Shown here piece by piece: positions 36,834-47,915 of a stretch of DNA of 64,000 nt. The stretch is from NCBI GenBank assembly GCA_001972305.1, contig BDDD01002944.1:178140-242139 (forward strand). The letters are read 5' to 3'. Positions within the stretch are counted from its first letter, which is position 1. Every line of letters begins with the position of its first letter. Source of the DNA: Cephalotus follicularis. Its lineage: Eukaryota; Streptophyta; Magnoliopsida; Oxalidales; Cephalotaceae. The position numbers and the translations under genes were made by a program. The notes beneath the pieces were generated by a model. That model saw only the letters and a list, made by a program, of their open reading frames with translations, was not told the DNA's origin and did no database searches.

Positions 36834-37525
36834 GACTGAAATTTTATCGAATCCCAGTTTTTGAAGCACTAGGCACCATAAAAAGCATGCACTGCACGGA
36901 ATTTAAAAATGCATTAAACTATCAGTTTCCAATACATTGAACAAATCCGAGTAAAAAACTAAATAGGATGTTAATTAGGATGGAAAAATATCAGAAAGTC
37001 ATAAAAAATTACAACAAAAAACAAAAGTAGAGTAAAGCAAAAAGGTTATTAACGATGAAGGACAATGGAATTTAAATTGGACATAGGAGGGGAAATTAAT
37101 CAGCAGAACTCACTCTCAAGAAAAACACAAGTGTAAGAACCACAAAATCCAATGAGACTTCATGAGAATCACATCAGGCACAATCATCCCCCATATAACA
37201 GAAAAGATCAGCACTTTGTTCAATAGCAAAAGTAGCAATCTAACCCATAAATACATCACGCAAACAGATGAAACTACCAATCCTTCACCATACAGAAACC
37301 AAAGCCTCATCGATCCAACAAATCGAATATAACCCATATAAAGAAAAGCTAAACCAACATCAATCAATCCATCAAACAAGACACAGACCGCAAAACAAAA
37401 CGAAAACCAAATCCACTCACACACATTGGCTAAATCATCGTAAAAAACAAAGAACAACCTTAAACCCACCAACAAAAAAGGGACAAATCTCGGGAATTCA
37501 ACACAAACAAAGCATGATTCGTTAC

Positions 37526-37600
37526 CTTCTTTGTCAACGCAAAACCACCCAGCAAGCGAAACCACCTCGTATAAAGGACTGGAAAAAATAAAGTAGAAAA
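37526..37600 (-). other. 5' untranslated exon of the INO80B-like gene
   Basis: A GT donor (minus-strand ...GACAAAGAAG then GTAACG) at 37525 could be joined to the acceptor GCCTAG at about 36870, giving a leader intron of about 650 bp. A pyrimidine-rich minus-strand sequence precedes it. No transcript evidence; the upstream limit is a guess. Confidence 0.5.
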
Positions 37601-37635
37601 AAAAAGAGCGGAGAGAGAGAGAGTAGAGAAGAGAC

Positions 37636-37656
37636 AGAGATATATATAAATAGAGA
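37636..37656 (-). promoter_or_regulatory. TATA box candidate for the INO80B-like gene
   Basis: Minus-strand CTATTTATATATATCTC lies about 35-40 bp before a CT-rich stretch (37590-37625), a common arrangement at plant transcription starts. Confidence 0.45.
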
Positions 37657-37839
37657 GAGGAAAGAGATTTGGCTGTATTTGGTAACGGAGTTTTTATAGA
37701 TGGTGAAAAAGAGGAAAATAAGATAAGAGTTTAGAGTTAGGGTTATAGAAGAAAGACAGGTAAAGAATAAGGAGAAAGAGAGAGAGGTAAACAACAAGAG
37801 GACTAATAATCTTCTTCTTGTTCTCCATTTTTTGCTATT

Positions 37840-38842
37840 GCCACGCAACACCCCCCCACACACACAAACCCAAACCCACAACAAGCCCCCCCTCTCCTGC
37901 GTGTGTGAGTGTGTTTTTCTATTTCTTTCTTCTTTTTTTTTTTTTGCTTTTTTCTTTTTTGGGTTGTGATTATAGTTGTTGAGTCTATGATTATAGTGTG
38001 TGTCTCCTTGGCTACTGTGATTCGGTCACTTGACTCGTCCGATCCAACTCAGTAAAATAACCCAATCAAACTTTGTTTCGTCTATCTCCCTACTAGAGTG
38101 GTCTCTCGCTTTCTTTTTCTCTACATTGAGACTCTTTTGCACTCCTATTTATTTTCCCTCTTCTCCTACTACTACACACACGGTTACGCTGCAAGTGTGT
38201 GCGCATGATAAGACAGTGCGCACCCGGGTGCTTATGTTTGTGGGTCCCTTGAAGAGTCGAAATTACGGGTGGCCATTCGTGTTAATAATTATTAATTAGT
38301 GATAAATAATTACTACAACATTACGGGTTGTTTGGTTAGCAGAATAATTTTGATGCAATGGAATCAGATTTAAGATTTTATTTTTTTAAAGTATCATCAC
38401 ATGTTTGATTTCACAAATAAATATTAAAATATCTAATTTAACGCATAACTTTTATTTTGCCTCAATTAAATGCACAATAACTGAAATTAGTTTAATTTTA
38501 CACACTCCATTAATTTTCGTTGACTATTAGTCACGCGACTTGCATATCCATCATTGAGTAAGATGTACAAATTTTCACGTATAACATATTAGTGGTCAAA
38601 AATTTAAATTCTTTAGACAAACAAAACAAATTCAAAATTAAAATTATAACCTAAACAATTAACAAAAATTAAAAACCACACCATATGAAATTTTTTTATT
38701 TTATTTGTTTTATTGCAACATTCTTCTTCTCTCTCTACCACTCTCCCTCGACCATCTCTCTCAACTTAACTCCTCTTTCTCTTATAGGCAGCAAACAACC
38801 CACGCAATCTCTCTTCTTTTATTTTATAACAAAGACAAGCAA
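37840..38842. other. Intergenic with low-complexity tracts
   Basis: C-rich and CA-rich runs (37848-37895) and a T run (37925-37945) are followed by AT-rich sequence. Open frames here match no protein I know. Confidence 0.5.
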
Positions 38843-39094
38843 ATGGTAGACCCGGTCTTAACCCAACAACCACCACCACCAGACTCAAGCCCGAATCATA
38901 ACCCTAATTTCACAACCGAGATCGATGCCCTCCCGATTTCACCCCTCAATTGCATGTTCCTCTCCACACAGAATCCCACCACCAAAAATCAAGACATCTC
39001 AGTCGACTACAATTACAATATCGACATTAGCTTCGACGATCTCTACTTCCCTACTCATAATTGGATTTGGGAAGGAAAGAAAGTCGATCTATAA
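38843..39094 (+). pseudogene. Fragment resembling the N-terminus of a bZIP17/28-type factor
   Basis: An 83-codon frame reads MVDPVLTQQPPPPDSSPN, then LPISPLNCMFLS and an acidic stretch with ISFDDLYFPTHNW, and stops. The order Pro-rich start, LPI.PL..MFLS, and (D/N)(I/L)(S/T)FDDLYFP recalls the N-terminal activation region of membrane-bound bZIP17/28 factors. No basic region, leucine zipper or membrane segment follows, and no obvious exon continuation was found before the repeats at 39352. It is either a truncated gene copy or a small unrelated gene. The 5' flank is CT-rich, as in real 5' untranslated regions. Confidence 0.45.
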
Positions 39095-39351
39095 TTTAGA
39101 GATTAGTGTGTGTTGCGTGGGTTGTTTCAGCTGACTCTGGTATTGTGGTGGTTGTTAGGGGTTACGGGTTGAATGTGGAGGCTTAGAAAATGGGAATTGG
39201 GTACAGTTGTGGGGTATCGTGGACCGTTTTGGAGGTGAGGTTTTGCCGTTTATTTGGAGGGTGTGGATTTGTTGCCAAGCCTTGAAACTTGGTAACATTA
39301 GGACCGCAAACGAGCTGCGCCGAGTTTAAATCAAAACCCTAAATCATTTTG

Positions 39352-39631
39352 GGTAAAATATAAAAACTTGTCTAAAGTTTGAACTCGTTAATATATTGTC
39401 CCTTATGTTTTCAAATATTACAAAAATATCTTTAGATTTGAGTTCGTTTAACCATTAACCCCTTAGGTTTGAGTCCGTTAAAAATTTGACCCCTCAGATT
39501 TGAGTCCGTTTAATCATTAACGCCTGTGTTATAAACAGAAATTGTAAGTCAATAGGTATATGTAATATTTGAAAACAGAGGGGATAAAGTGTTAATGATT
39601 CCAAATCTCAGATGTTTTTTGTATTTTATCC
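39352..39631. mobile_element. MULE-like MITE, 9-bp target duplication
   Basis: The tips GGGTAAAATATAAAAAC and the reverse complement of GTATTTTATCC form terminal inverted repeats. Flanks AATCATTTT (39343-39351) and AATTATTTT (39632-39640) are a 9-bp duplication with one mismatch, the Mutator size. Inside are repeated TTTGAGT(C/T)CGTTTAA(C/T)CATTAAC units. It is non-coding. Confidence 0.7.
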
Positions 39632-40747
39632 AATTATTTTCGCTACTCCACGTTTTGCTATTGTCGACACGACTATCAAATCCCGACTTTCAAGATCATT
39701 GTTTTTCAAACATGACGGGCTCAAGGTGTAAGAGCCCTAAATATTATAAAACATATTATTATGAGCTTTGTAATTATTTTTATGCCTTTTGGACTGAACA
39801 CGAATTTTATGATATATTTATTTGGACCCTACTGGAACATAATTTGTGAACTTGGGCTAAAGAAAATATGTTTTTCTCATTGGACCGTATTTATTGGTAT
39901 AATTAGATTTTTGGGATTTATTATGAAAAGTGTAATTTGACCCAAGTGGAGGAAGCTGACCCAAGCCCAACAAAGGCCTGCAACCGTTGAGAATCCTCTC
40001 AACAATTTTAAACTCTTCCATTTCTCTTATAAAAAGGGAAGGGGACCCAAGAGACACACTTTGGACTATTTCTTGCACGATTTCTCTAGAGAATTCGGGA
40101 GAGAAAGAGAGAGTAGGAGATGTGGAAAAATGGGTGATGTCCAAGTGAGCCCCATGTCCTCTGCACTCCATCCCTATAAATACCCATTCCCTAGGAGCAA
40201 GAATGGTGCAAGGAAGGAGAATTGGCAAAACCAAAGTGTGTAGCAGTCCCCAACTTTAAGGAAAGCCAAAATTTACGAGGGAAGAGGAAGCATCTACGTT
40301 TTCAACTTACCCCCAAGTAGGTTGCTCCATGCCCGAGTGCCTACCAGCATGTTTGCGTGTATGTTTCGCTGTGTATGACTGGATGTATACCCTGTCTGCT
40401 TGCTTGGTTGTGTGTGATGTGTTATTGTTTGCAACTAAATGATATGCTAAGTAAATTATATATATATATACATATAAGTATGAGCATCTTTAGCAAGGCT
40501 ATGCGCATTGCACGTGGGCGTCTTCTCCTATTCTTGCGTTCTGGTTGCACAAGACAGCAAGCTCGCATGAAGACGCCATAAGTGAGGCTGTCGTGGTATA
40601 GTGAGCTTCCCTGGCCATGTGTTCAAGCATGGTGAGGTGTCCGAGCTCCTCGCCGGCAGGCGCTAAGCACTCCTTGTTGCCGGCGTCCACTGTGCAAGTG
40701 TCTGGCGTGTTGAATATCACCAACGCGCTCATGCCAGGGCTGAGCAC

Positions 40748-40850
40748 ATGAGAAGCCGGGGGAGACGTGCCTGGAGTGAAGAAGCCGGGGGAGACGTGCC
40801 AGGGATGAGCGCCCGAGCGCCAGGGACGAGCGCCCGAGCGCTAAGGCTGA
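40748..40850. repeat. GC-rich short tandem repeats
   Basis: GAAGCCGGGGGAGACGTGCC occurs twice, followed by two copies of a (G/C)CCAGGGA(T/C)GAGCGCCCGAGCG unit. It is the counterpart of the array at 1245-1365. Confidence 0.85.
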
Positions 40851-42220
40851 GGTGCCTACCTCTCTCCTGCCATGGTACCAGGGGTGACAAGCGCAAAGTA
40901 GGGTGCCTGAGGTGCTGCACAGGGGAGATAGACCAGGGGTGACGGGGAAACCCGGCACCTGGGGAGACCTGAGCTGAGGGGGCGTAACACCCGGGAAGGT
41001 ATCGTGCAGAGGAGGTGTGATGCCGGACATCTTCGTCCGAGCTCTCCTTCCATGCTGGGCAGCCATACCTGAGCTCTCCTGCCGCACCAAGACGCCATGG
41101 ATGTTGAGCCAGAGGAGCCATATGTCCCAGGGCGCTCCAGGACAGTGCACCATAGTAGCCTTGGCAATGTTGAACCCTCCCCTGCCATAAACCGAGCATG
41201 CATGCCATTCATGCGTTGCTCCCCGGATGCATTGACTCCTGCCATGTTATACTACCATCAAGAAGAGAAGATGATGAACAATACGTATGCATGCGTCGAA
41301 AGAGAGTAATACATGGGTATACACTCGTGCGTCCTTGGCATGAGTTGTTTGATATGTGGCCACTGCATGCGTCCCCTGGCTAATGCATTATGTTAATGTC
41401 CCCTGCATGCATTCTTTAAGGAAATGAATGTATGCGTCCCAGGCATATGGTGTAAAAGGGAATGGTCATATGTATGTGTCATGCACAATGGTAAGCCCTG
41501 GTCTGACTTATGAAATGAAGTGTCATGTCCCCGTGCAAGGCCTACGACATGCCTATGGTACGCCCCATATGTGGGTACAATACTCAATATTCAATCATTT
41601 CGAAAACATTGATTTATCAAAATCAATTTAAAACACATAAATATGCTTCCACAAAACATATTTGAAAGTCGTTCACAACGATATCATAACGTACATTTCA
41701 TAGTCAAAACATCAACTCATTTATTTTTCGTTATACAGAGGTGATCATTTCATAACATATCGTAACGTATCTTAGCATAAAAATAAAGTTAGGAACATTT
41801 AATTTCATAAAATGCCAAAAACCAACTTTATTTCTGAAACATATCATAAAACATAACCAAGTCTATAAAACGAGAATATAGAATAAAACTGATTTTAGTT
41901 CGATAATCAGATAACCAATGAACGATAGAAATCCGTACTTTAATCATAAAAGTGAAATGGGATAGTTCCAATAAAATCGGATAGCCAAAGAACAGAAAAT
42001 CCGTACCTTATGCGTTTGCAAAAGCACTTACGGATAGACGATTTAAATCAAACTCCTCTTGAAGCACAACAATCTAAAAGACACTCAAAACCATTCATAT
42101 AAGGGTCTAAGAAACATTAAAGACATTAAACAGACTTATAATAGTGTTTGGAAAAGATTCGGATCGATTCGAGGAACAAACAAATCAAAACAGTTGAAAA
42201 CAACACTTTTCTAGGCAAAA

Positions 42221-42430
42221 CAGTCGACTGTTACAGAGCACCAGCCGACTGGGGAAGCTTGGCAGTCGACTAATCACAAGGGCCATCCGACTACACAAAC
42301 TAGAATGCAGGCAGTCGACTGTCACTTAGATCCAGTCGACTACACAACCCAAGACAGTCGACTGTGTTCATATGGTAGTCGACTACTCATCCAATCCAGC
42401 CGACTGTCCACAAGAACAGCCGACTGTTCT
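42221..42430. repeat. Phased array of (CA)GTCGACTG / GCCGACTG motifs
   Basis: Ten copies of a core matching N-N-CGACT (mostly AGTCGACT, a palindrome, or AGCCGACT). The G of CGACT is at 42226, 42247, 42268, 42289, 42317, 42338, 42360, 42381, 42402 and 42422. Spacing is 20-22 bp throughout except for one gap of 28. The spacer sequences differ. Confidence 0.93.
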
Positions 42431-43588
42431 GGACGACAGAACAGCAGAAACTTGACAATTTCATGCAGGAGCTGGTTCAATTGATTACAGTATTAAACCA
42501 GAGACACAATGACATAAACATATGACATTATATGGCATTTAGATGACACAGAAACGCAGAATTGACATAGAATAAGATGGACAGTGACTTAACTTCAAGA
42601 GAATGAATTATCTCTTCAACACATGCATATGTTCAAGTCCAAATTCTCTATCCATTATCACTTGCAGACTTTTAAAACCAGATTATAACAAGTCTAGGTG
42701 TATAAAACATGCTGACAGACTTACTAACACCATGACAGAACATATGTATACATAGGAATCAAAAGACACTAAGAATATTAGCAGCGAAACCAAAGACAAA
42801 GTGACTAAACCATTACAGTGAATTCACTAACCTGCAATGATTATCCAGAACCCAGAAATACAGCAAGAATACCACAATTTACTGGTCACACGGCTGTGCG
42901 AAAAGGAAGCCAAAGAGAACCAAAAACAAGGAGATACATAACTATGCTTATCAAACTAGAAGAATTCAACCCAAAAGAACTACCAAAGGATTAAAATTAC
43001 CTCCACAACTTGATGAAACGATTCCACAGCAGATTAACACAGACTCCACAAGCAGATTTCGATAATGGCTTTTCAGAAAAGAGAGACACATTTAAAATGG
43101 CAATGTCACTCTCCGAAAGGAAACTAAGGGACAAAAATCTGACCAAGAAGGAAGAAGAGAGGATTTCAGGGAATAAGAAAGGTAAAAGAAGATTGCACCG
43201 TGTGAATTTTATGAGGGGAGGGAGAGGATTACGGGAAAGAGGTAACCTACACAACCCTCAGGGTTGCTGACCCATTCCTTTGAATGGGCCAGGTACAGGA
43301 ACAGGTAGTGGAGGCACATCGCAGCAGCGACAAGGATAAAGAGTGCAGTAAGTTTCTCCTCCTCGATAGTACGCTTCCATGGACAAAGTTGAAGAAAATA
43401 AATTATGTATTTATTCTGGTTTATAGCAATGTAATTCGAACTGTGTCTGTATATCCACACATTACATAAAGGATTTTATAATTTATTTTAAGTTTTAAAT
43501 TTTTATGCTTAATTATGATGACGAATGTACGGATTGTCACGTGTCGAGTCGTGGGGCTCATCCCACGGTTCGGGGCCTTGACACAAGG

Positions 43589-44337
43589 CCATTGGCCCAC
43601 AGCATATGGCAGCCCTTCGGGCCATCGATCGTATCATCCATACACTTTGTCATTTCTTCACACTTAAATAATTAATATATTTATGTGTTGTGCTGATACG
43701 AACGAAAAAAAATAATACAGGTGAATATTTTTTGTTATCATGAGATAATTTTATAGTGATAAAATAAAATGAGAATAGATAAAAACAAAAGAAAATTGAT
43801 AAGAATAAAGTGAAATTGATAATAATAATAAGAAAAAGGATAGGATAAGATGATAGGTAAAATATAGCTGAAAAAATAATTTTTTTTATGTACCTCCACT
43901 CATTTCCTCCGATTATAGTTTGTCAAATACCATGCTTGTTCCTGTGTCATTGTTTACTACGGTGTTGAATTAAGAACAACTGTTTTCATATGATACGTTT
44001 CTTACTCTTTATATACCATAATATATTTGAAGTCGCGATCGGATTCGGATCATCCAAAATTAACAAAAGTAATCTCTTATTAATTTTTTTATGTAATTAA
44101 TTTATGTTTTAATTTATCTTTATAGACACTTAACACTTGAGTAGTAAAAAAAATATTATGGTATGTGAAGAGTGAGACACATGCCATGTGCACCTACTTT
44201 TTACTTAACACTTAAGTAATTGCTAAGTTTTTGTGTTGTGCGCCTTCCCCGCTAATGCCTTTGGCAAAATTTACAAAATCATGAGCTCGCGATCAAAATT
44301 ACACAGATCGTGGGCTCGCTATCAAAAACCACGAACC
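43589..44337. other. Intergenic between two LTR insertions
   Basis: AT-rich with GATAA-rich purine tracts (43750-43860). No open frame with recognisable content. The last 120 bp resemble 45435-45490 (see the diverged repeat block). Confidence 0.5.
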
Positions 44338-44342
44338 CCTAA

Positions 44343-45170
44343 TGTCACGCCCCGAATCGTGGGATGGGCCCCACGGTTCGACACGTGGCAATCCGTACAA
44401 TCAATCATAATATATGCATATACAAAGATTCAACAATAACCCTTGACACAGGACAAGCAACAATAAAAATATACCCATCAAGCAGACAATAGAATGCAGA
44501 GAAGACAAACATCAACACATAACAATCCACACACACAATATGACGGTAGGTACTCAGGTATAGAGCAACCTACCTGAAGAAGGTTGGAAACGGAGATCGT
44601 CCTCTTGCTCCTCAATTCCTGGACTTCCTTCCTTGCCAGGGACTCCCACACTTCGAGTGGTCTCTTTTCTTGCTCTTGTTTAATTCCCTTTACTCCCATG
44701 AAGTGGATATTTATAGATTGAAGCAGGGACCTCCTTCTTGGCTTCTTCCTCCTTTTCCCAACAGCAGGTCCCCACTCTCCACTTCCTCACTTCTCCCGAC
44801 TCTTCTGGAATCCATAAATGTGAAGAATGCAAAAACATATATCATAGCCATTTCTCTCCTTTTATACTTCCTAGCCGAAAAATCTAGAACACTCAAGACA
44901 TTGCAAATGGACACAGGCTATTCCTTTTGGGCTTTGGGCTTGGGCTGCCTCACACACACATGGTCTATCTTCTTAAATTTTGAGCCCAATCTCCTCATGC
45001 TTTATAAATTCGGCCCAATGTAAATAAAAATAATTCTTAAGCCTGGGACCATTATTTACACCACATTAAGGCCCTAAATAATTACGTCATAAATTCGGGT
45101 CCAGCCCAAAAAGTGAGAAAATAATTACGAGGCCCAGTAATAATATTTTATAATATTTAGGGCTCTTACA
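44343..45170 (-). mobile_element. Solo LTR, 828 bp, CCTAA duplication
   Basis: It starts TGTCACGCCCCGAATCGTGG, ends GGGCTCTTACA, and is flanked by a perfect CCTAA duplication (44338-44342 and 45171-45175). Inverted, its start and end match those of the 39727-43583 element. It lacks about 3 kb of middle sequence present in that copy, so it is a short variant or deletion derivative. Confidence 0.93.
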
Positions 45171-45175
45171 CCTAA

Positions 45176-45880
45176 CCCCTAGCCCGCTCCATCAAGTTTT
45201 TGTTTTCTTCAACATATACCAGCCTGGGAAATATAACCCCTTCCGAAGTATAAGATGGTTCTACCTCGATAATAGCCTACTATGAAATCTTTTTCACTAT
45301 GACATTAACTCTTTTTTTTTTTGCAAAAAAAAAAACCCGACAATGCCTAAACCTTGAACCCCTAAGCCATAAAACCCAAAACTTAACACTCCCAACTCCA
45401 AACCTCAACCCCTAAATCCTAAAACCCTAAACAGACAGATAATGGGCTTATTATAAAAATAGACAAATCGTGGACTTGTTATCAACAGCCATCCATTAGG
45501 AGAGTAAATGCCGAAGGCGTCGGGTTGAGGGTCGTAGGCCTGAGCCCACGCGTGCAAAGCACGCTGGGCCCATTAAAGGTGAGGGGGGCAAAAGGACCCG
45601 AGCCCCTCAAGTTTTTTTTTTTGACAAATACCCCGATACGAAATATAATCCCATTTGAAATAGAAGATGTATCTATCCTGATGATAACCCGCTCTGAAAT
45701 CTTTTCCGCTCTGACAATAACTCGTTTCTTTTAATAGAAAAAAATACCCGACAAAACATGAACCTCAAAACCCTAACCGGCTCCATCAAGTTTTCATTTT
45801 TTTAGACATATACCCCCCTAAAAAATATAACCCCCGCTAAAATATATGATGGTTCTACCATTACGCTAATATGTCCTAAA
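45176..45880. repeat. Three diverged copies of one repeat
   Basis: The pattern (G)CTCCATCAAGTTTT...ACA(T/A)ATACC...AAATATAA(T/C)CCC...GATGGTTCTACC recurs at about 45185-45300, 45600-45720 and 45782-45890. A fourth partial relation (GATCGTGG.CT(C/T)G.TATCAA) links 44300-44330 to 45465-45485, so the 828-bp solo LTR inserted into this block. Confidence 0.7.
45340..45432. repeat. Degenerate CCCTAAA-like tract
   Basis: Many variants of CCTAAAC, CCCTAA and AAACCC follow each other. They resemble plant telomere repeats but are too degenerate for a true interstitial telomere array. Confidence 0.45.
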
Positions 45881-45889
45881 ATGACTCAA

Positions 45890-46599
45890 TCAACAATTTG
45901 AGATGAAAAACCTTGGGTTTTTGAATCGTTTTTTTAGAAGTCACGTCTGATTCTAGTGGTCATTATCTATTCTAAGCAAAGTATGGCTTTGATCTTATAC
46001 CTCGGGGAGGAATCATTGATAATGAAACTTGCAAGACACCTATGGAGGCCAATGCAAAGCCACTTTCCACTGATGGTGAACTTCTTTGTTAAACTCCTAC
46101 TATCGACAATATATTCTTAAAATCAAAATGACAAAATTAGTTATAATAAATTATTTACTCACCTCGTCATAATAGTTAAACTTTTCACCAACTAGAATGG
46201 AGACTATCCATGTTGTTCCAACACTTTTTCCATGATTATCTATGTAGATCTTCTGTTGTGCTAAATAAAAAGAAAAGAACAAAAATATACAAAACTTAGA
46301 GACAAAATCCAAAGTATATATGTTTTGTAAACCTAACATTTGAAGTTAACTATCTATTTATCTACATCATTGTTGGCATTAATTTTTACAAATGATTGGT
46401 ATCAAAATTTAATTGTGGAATAGTGAATGGAGTACCATGAATTAAGTACTATATCTTGATGTTCGATTAAAATGTTAATTTGGGCCAGAAAAGGAGAGTT
46501 ATATCAGTTTGTCTAAAGAGAGAGTTATGCTATAGTTAGGCCTAATAACCTTTTGATATCGATTCAATTGACCCAATTATCAGTTAATAATGCGGAGCA
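45890..46599. other. Intergenic
   Basis: No gene or terminal repeat recognised. Confidence 0.5.
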
Positions 46600-46608
46600 T
46601 TTTGTAAA

Positions 46609-47906
46609 TGGACAATTACAAATACCTCTCTGAGGTGTTACTTTATAATTTTTTCCTTCCTCTATTTTAAGATACTACAAAAATCTCTCTGAGGTATTAA
46701 TCTATAAAATAAAAAACTCCCTGAGGTATTAATCCATTCAATAAAAACCTCCATGAGGTATTAAGATATCCAAAATATCCCTCACTTTACAATAATAATA
46801 ATAATTATTGATGCAAAAATCCTTCCTTCAACAGTATCCTACGTGGAGGGCTTTTATTTGTTGAGGGAAACGGTGTTTGGATGTTCCGAGAAGAAGGTTG
46901 AGGATGACTGTGTGAATGTTTTCCCTGCACAGAAGAGCAAACACGTTGAAGGTCCAGGAGGATGTTCTCCCGGGGACACTCCGACGCTCAAGTTAGGCTT
47001 TGCAGAGAGAAAACAAGGTTCTTTGGATGTAAAAATGGCTGACCTGAGATACGTCTTTGATTCTTATATTTATAGTGCTGGTTTATAACTGCCTGAGCGT
47101 GTAAATTGGAGGTAACTGCTGTGTCCCTAGGGAAATGCCGAGAATCTCGGGCATTTCCCTTGATCTCCGCCTGATTTGGTGTGACTTACCCTATATGATG
47201 CTTATCGTATCTTAGCCTTCCATATTTGTAGAGATTGACTCCTAGAATATAGGCTGGATTTGCGGCATCATGCAGAAGAGGAGGAGGAGGATGAGTGAGG
47301 TCCTCTGATCTCCTATCCGCTTCAAGGTCTTCAACGTCTGGAGCTTGTGTCTGGGACACTGGGTTCTTTGTCATACTGCCGAGGAGGAGGTCTCCGATAT
47401 GGCCGAAGAGGAGGTCCTCGGCACTGGTGCCGTGGAGGACGTCCCTGCCATGTATCCAAGTAAGAGCTCCTCAGGAAGAGGAGGTCCTCGGAACTGGTGC
47501 TTTATTTAGTTATCTAAAGAAATCAGAAAAAATTAAAAAGTGTTTTCAAACTTAAATACAAAATTTATGAACAAGTGAAAAACATTATAAAACAAGACAT
47601 AAAAAATGATTCACACAACATAAATAATGGCTCCATTTATTATTATTATTATTATTGTTGTTGTTGTAAAGTGAGGGGTATTTTAGGTATCTTAATACCT
47701 TATAGAGGTTTTTGTTTGATGGATTAATACCCCAGGAGGTTTTTGTAGTGTCTTAAAATAGAGGGAGGAAAAAGTTGTAAAATAGTACCTCAAGAAAGTT
47801 TTTGTTAGATAGATATTAATATCTCAGTGAGGTTTTTGTAGTATCTTAAAATAGAGAGAGAAAAAAATTGTAAAGTAATATCTCATGAAAGTATTTGTAA
47901 TTACCC
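46609..47906. mobile_element. MULE-type element with long TIRs, TTTTGTAAA duplication
   Basis: The outer tips read GGACAATTACAAATAC on the left and, inverted, GGGTAATTACAAATAC on the right, with TIRs of about 190-260 bp. Both TIRs contain repeated (C)CTCC(A/C)TGAGGTATTAAT(C) units and end in an (AAT)n/(ATT)n run. TTTTGTAAA flanks both sides (46600-46608 and 47907-47915); 9 bp is the Mutator size. The core contains Gypsy LTR-like sequence (46806-47458) and a segment (47500-47625) shared, inverted, with the element at 48630. No transposase. Confidence 0.85.
46806..47458 (-). mobile_element. Gypsy LTR-like sequence inside the MULE
   Basis: Read on the minus strand it resembles the Tat-element LTR: the plus strand TTGATGCAAAAATCC, CAGTATCCTACGTG, TTCCCTGCACAGA, GGTCCAGGAGG, GACACTCCGA.GCT.AAGT and GAAATGCCGAGAATCTCGGG match the inverse of 13111-12740 in order. 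The outer part (47270-47458) is less similar and contains a duplicated GAGGAGGTCCTCGG.ACTGGTGC block (again at 47477). It is a diverged relative, not a copy of the nearby element. Confidence 0.75.
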
Positions 47907-47915
47907 TTTTGTAAA

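Larger units (their letters stand above)
39727..43583 (+). mobile_element. Long solo LTR-like element (3.86 kb) with CAAGG duplication
   Basis: It starts TGTAAGAGCCCTAAATATT, ends CGGGGCCTTGACA, and is flanked by a perfect CAAGG duplication (39722-39726 and 43584-43588). Its first ~700 bp and last ~110 bp match, inverted, the 828-bp solo LTR at 44343-45170; its middle shares blocks with the LTR at 1-2863. No second LTR, primer site or protein domain lies inside, so I read it as one very long LTR left by recombination. Pyrimidine/purine leader, GC-rich block and two tandem arrays lie within. Confidence 0.85.

Noticed and set aside
36834-36869. Upstream GTG start adding MLQKLGFDKISV to the INO80B-like protein
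   Set aside because: Plant nuclear genes rarely start at GTG, and the segment directly follows a probable splice acceptor; the ATG at 36833 is preferred.
37116-37591. Frames in the leader intron and first exon region of the INO80B-like gene
   Set aside because: Low-complexity hydrophobic or Lys/Thr-rich translations; the region is better explained as intron and 5' untranslated exon.
42221-42430. CRISPR-like array
   Set aside because: The repeat core is only 6-10 bp, there are no cas genes, and the DNA is plant nuclear.
43010-43270. 86-codon open frame in the long LTR
   Set aside because: Basic low-complexity translation, overlapped by an equally long frame on the other strand, with no homologue recognised.
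39727-43583. Reading this element as a complete retrotransposon with two LTRs
   Set aside because: No internal direct repeat of its ends, primer site, purine tract or protein domain was found; its middle is shared with the LTR at 1-2863.
45340-45432. Interstitial telomere
   Set aside because: CCCTAAA units are too degenerate and not in tandem register.
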